This document shows positions 62,955-64,000 of a stretch of DNA of 64,000 bases, piece after piece. The stretch comes from Hydractinia symbiolongicarpus. Taxonomy: Eukaryota; Cnidaria; Hydrozoa; Anthoathecata; Hydractiniidae. Each line of letters opens with the position of its first letter. The stretch's first letter is position 1. A program made the translations under genes and the position numbers. Location: the NCBI RefSeq assembly GCF_029227915.1, contig NC_079880.1:16264001-16328000 (forward strand). Reading direction: 5' to 3'. The notes below the pieces were generated by a model. That model worked only from the letters and a program-made list of their open reading frames with translations. It made no database searches and was not told the origin of the DNA.

Positions 62955-63136
62955 CCTAAGTTGTTTTCCCTGGTTCCATGGCTTTACAACGCCGTAAACC
63001 ACATGCACACGCCATGAAAAGGCTATAATACGGTCTTTTGACGCCTATTAAATGCCTTACACGTAATCGTGTGGTTTCGCGTGCCTGCGCAGGTTACCAT
63101 TGGTCTAGTCCTTCCACTCTCAATACACTAGAACGT
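62955..63136 (+). repeat. Representative G-class monomer (182 bp)
   Basis: This is one full unit from CCTAAG to the next. It has the same frame as the H class, but the class module at 63081-63095 is GCGTGCCTGCGCAGG, which contains a 10-bp perfect palindrome. Just upstream it carries ACACG-TAAT-CGTGT, a 5-bp dyad in place of the H-class CGTGG/CCACG dyad. G-class monomers usually read GGTCTAGTCCTTCC downstream, so the class difference extends over several linked positions. Variants such as TGACTGCGCAGG and TCACTGCACAGG occur at the same place in other monomers. Confidence 0.88.
63098..63107 (-). other. CCAAT-type motif in the invariant tract
   Basis: On the minus strand ACCATTGGTC reads GACCAATGGT, which fits the NF-Y consensus RRCCAATSR. 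The tract ATTGGTCTAG is among the least variable in the monomer and recurs nearly every unit. The subtype TTACCAATGATCTAG (for example near 12937 and 15827) disrupts it. The motif is short and binding is only a possibility. Confidence 0.4.
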
Positions 63137-63502
63137 CCTAAGTTGTTATTCCTTGTTCCATGGCTTTAGAAAGCCGTAATCCACATGCACACCCCATGAA
63201 AAGGCTATAATACGGCCTTTTGACGCCTAATAAAGGCCTTACAGGTAAATCACGTGATTCCACCCGTCCAAGCTTGTTACCATTGGTCTAGTTCTTCCAC
63301 TCTCATTACACGAGAGCGTCCTAAGTTGTTATTCCTGGTTCCATGGCTTCAGAACGCCGTAAACCACATGCACACGCCATAAAAAGGCTATAAAACGGCC
63401 TTTTGACGCCTATTAAATGCCTTACACGTAAATCACGGGGTTCCACGCGTCCAACCTTGTTACCATTGGTCTAGTTCTTCCACTCTCAATACATTACGCC
63501 GT

Positions 63503-63685
63503 CCTAAGTTGTTTTCCCTGGTTCCATGGCTTTACAACGCCGTAAACCACATGCACACGCCATGAAAAGGCTATAATACGGCCTTTTGACGCCTATTAAA
63601 TACCTTACACGTAAATCACGTGGTTCCACGCGTCCAAGCTTGTTACCATTGGTCTAGTTCTTCCACTCTCAATACACTACGCCGT
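63503..63685 (+). repeat. Representative H-class monomer (183 bp)
   Basis: This is one full unit from CCTAAG to the next CCTAAG. Landmarks in order are a CCATGG site, a tract centred on ACAACGCCGTAAACCACATG, the dyad AAAAGGC-N9-GCCTTTT, ATTAAA, the dyad CGTGG-TT-CCACG, the class module ACGCGTCCAAGCTTG at 63628-63642 with a HindIII site, then TTACCATTGGTCTAG and a pyrimidine-rich tract. A hand count gives about 45 A, 54 C, 32 G and 52 T with 11 CpGs. H-class monomers usually read GGTCTAGTTCTTCC after the module. Confidence 0.9.
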
Positions 63686-64000
63686 CCTAAGTTGTTTTTC
63701 CTGGTTCCATGGCTTTACAACGCCGTAAACCACATGCACACGCCATGAAAAGGCTATAATACGGCCTTTTAACGCCTATTAAATGCCTTACACGTAATCG
63801 TGTGGTTTCGCGTGCCTGCGCAGGTTACCATTGGTCTAGTCCTTCCACTCTCAATACATTAGAACGTCCTAAGTTGTTATTCCTGGTTCCATGGCTTTAG
63901 AAAGCCGTAATCCACATGCACACGCCATGACAAGGCTATAATACGGCCTTTTGACGCCTAATAAAGGCCTTACAGGTAAATCACGTGATTCCACGCGTCC

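Larger units (their letters stand above)
1..64000. repeat. Tandem satellite array, ~182-bp monomer, ~350 copies
   Basis: The anchor CCTAAG recurs at 117, 299, 482, 663, 846, 1028, 1202, 1385 and onward to the right edge, with spacings of 181-183 bp or 173-174 bp. Every stretch I read aligns to the same monomer in the same orientation, except for about 105 bp near 33.1 kb. No unique sequence, long open frame, splice-like gene structure, rRNA, tRNA or transposon is present, so no part of the window is genic. Both edges lie inside the array, so its full size is unknown. A monomer near nucleosome-repeat length with higher-order structure is typical of centromeric or heterochromatic satellites; the centromeric role is inference. 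The family and species are not recognised. Confidence 0.98.
62656..64000 (+). repeat. Mixed G and H monomers at the right edge
   Basis: Classes run G, H, G, H, H, H, G, H from about 62680 to the edge, cut mid-monomer at 64000. The pair starting near 62773 repeats at 63136 (363 bp, two monomers). The units are close to the consensus and carry single changes such as CACACCCCATGAAAAGG and GGCTATAAAACGG. Confidence 0.7.

Noticed and set aside
1-64000. CRISPR array
   Set aside because: The repeats are 182 bp and contiguous, with no short repeat and unique spacer alternation and no cas genes.
1-64000. CENP-B box
   Set aside because: I looked for TTCG-N4-A-N2-CGGG on both strands. The nearest places (GTTTCGCGTGCCTGCGC and TTCCCGCCTATTAAATG) fail at several essential bases.
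1-64000. Transposon, LTR or insertion sequence
   Set aside because: No terminal repeats, target-site duplications, coding remnants or unique inserts interrupt the array. All long repeats are multiples of the monomer apart from the 33.1-kb join.
1-64000. Known satellite family or telomeric repeat
   Set aside because: The monomer does not resemble the alpha satellite or Arabidopsis 178-bp units as I know them, and no run of TTAGGG- or TTTAGGG-type repeats is present. A database search (Dfam, Repbase, nt) with the consensus would decide.

Overview
The whole 64 kb window is one uninterrupted satellite DNA array. A monomer of about 182 bp repeats head to tail roughly 350 times, with no unique sequence, recognisable gene, RNA gene or transposon between copies. 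This points to a eukaryotic chromosome, in a centromeric, pericentromeric or other heterochromatic block. I do not recognise the satellite family and cannot name the species. One monomer counted by hand (63503-63685) is about 47% GC. It is strongly C-rich on the + strand (about 54 C to 32 G) and has 11 CpGs, slightly more than base composition predicts, so CpG has not decayed here.

Monomers fall into two main classes set by a 15-bp module just upstream of the near-invariant tract ATTGGTCTAG. The G class carries GCGTGCCTGCGCAGG or close variants. The H class carries ACGCGTCCAAGCTTG, with a HindIII site. A common H-derived subtype lacks 9 bp and is 173-174 bp long. A few diverged monomers (about 5.2, 33.2, 38.2, 41.1, 58.9, 60.0 and 62.2 kb) look like older lineages carried along in duplications.

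On top of the monomers lies a patchwork of higher-order repeats. I could follow exact private variants through units of about 538, 548, 913, 1095, 1269, 1999, 2183, 2355, 2365, 2891, 2911, 3266 and 3625 bp. These equal 3, 3, 5, 6, 7, 11, 12, 13, 13, 16, 16, 18 and 20 monomers. Layout: 0-10.7 kb is a mosaic of older short duplications; 10.7-15.4 kb recurs at 43.0-47.7 kb; 12.9-18.6 kb is a 16-mer duplicated in tandem; 18.0-25.3 kb is a nested 7-mer inside a duplicated 20-mer; 23.9-28.6 kb is a 13-mer duplication; 28.7-32.3 kb repeats 16.4-19.7 kb; 32.3-42.6 kb holds related 16-mer blocks and the one structural break; 49.1-55.3 kb is a 12-/13-mer set; 56.2-57.3 kb is a trimer duplication; 58.0-62.7 kb is 6-mer and 18-mer duplications; the end is mixed G and H monomers.

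The most unusual spot is 33054-33182. There about 105 bp of satellite are inverted inside an otherwise uniformly oriented array, beside a 26-bp deletion, at the join between two higher-order blocks. It looks like a template-switch repair scar, or possibly an assembly fault. I found no gene system. The short open frames (up to 84 codons) are reading-frame accidents of the satellite.
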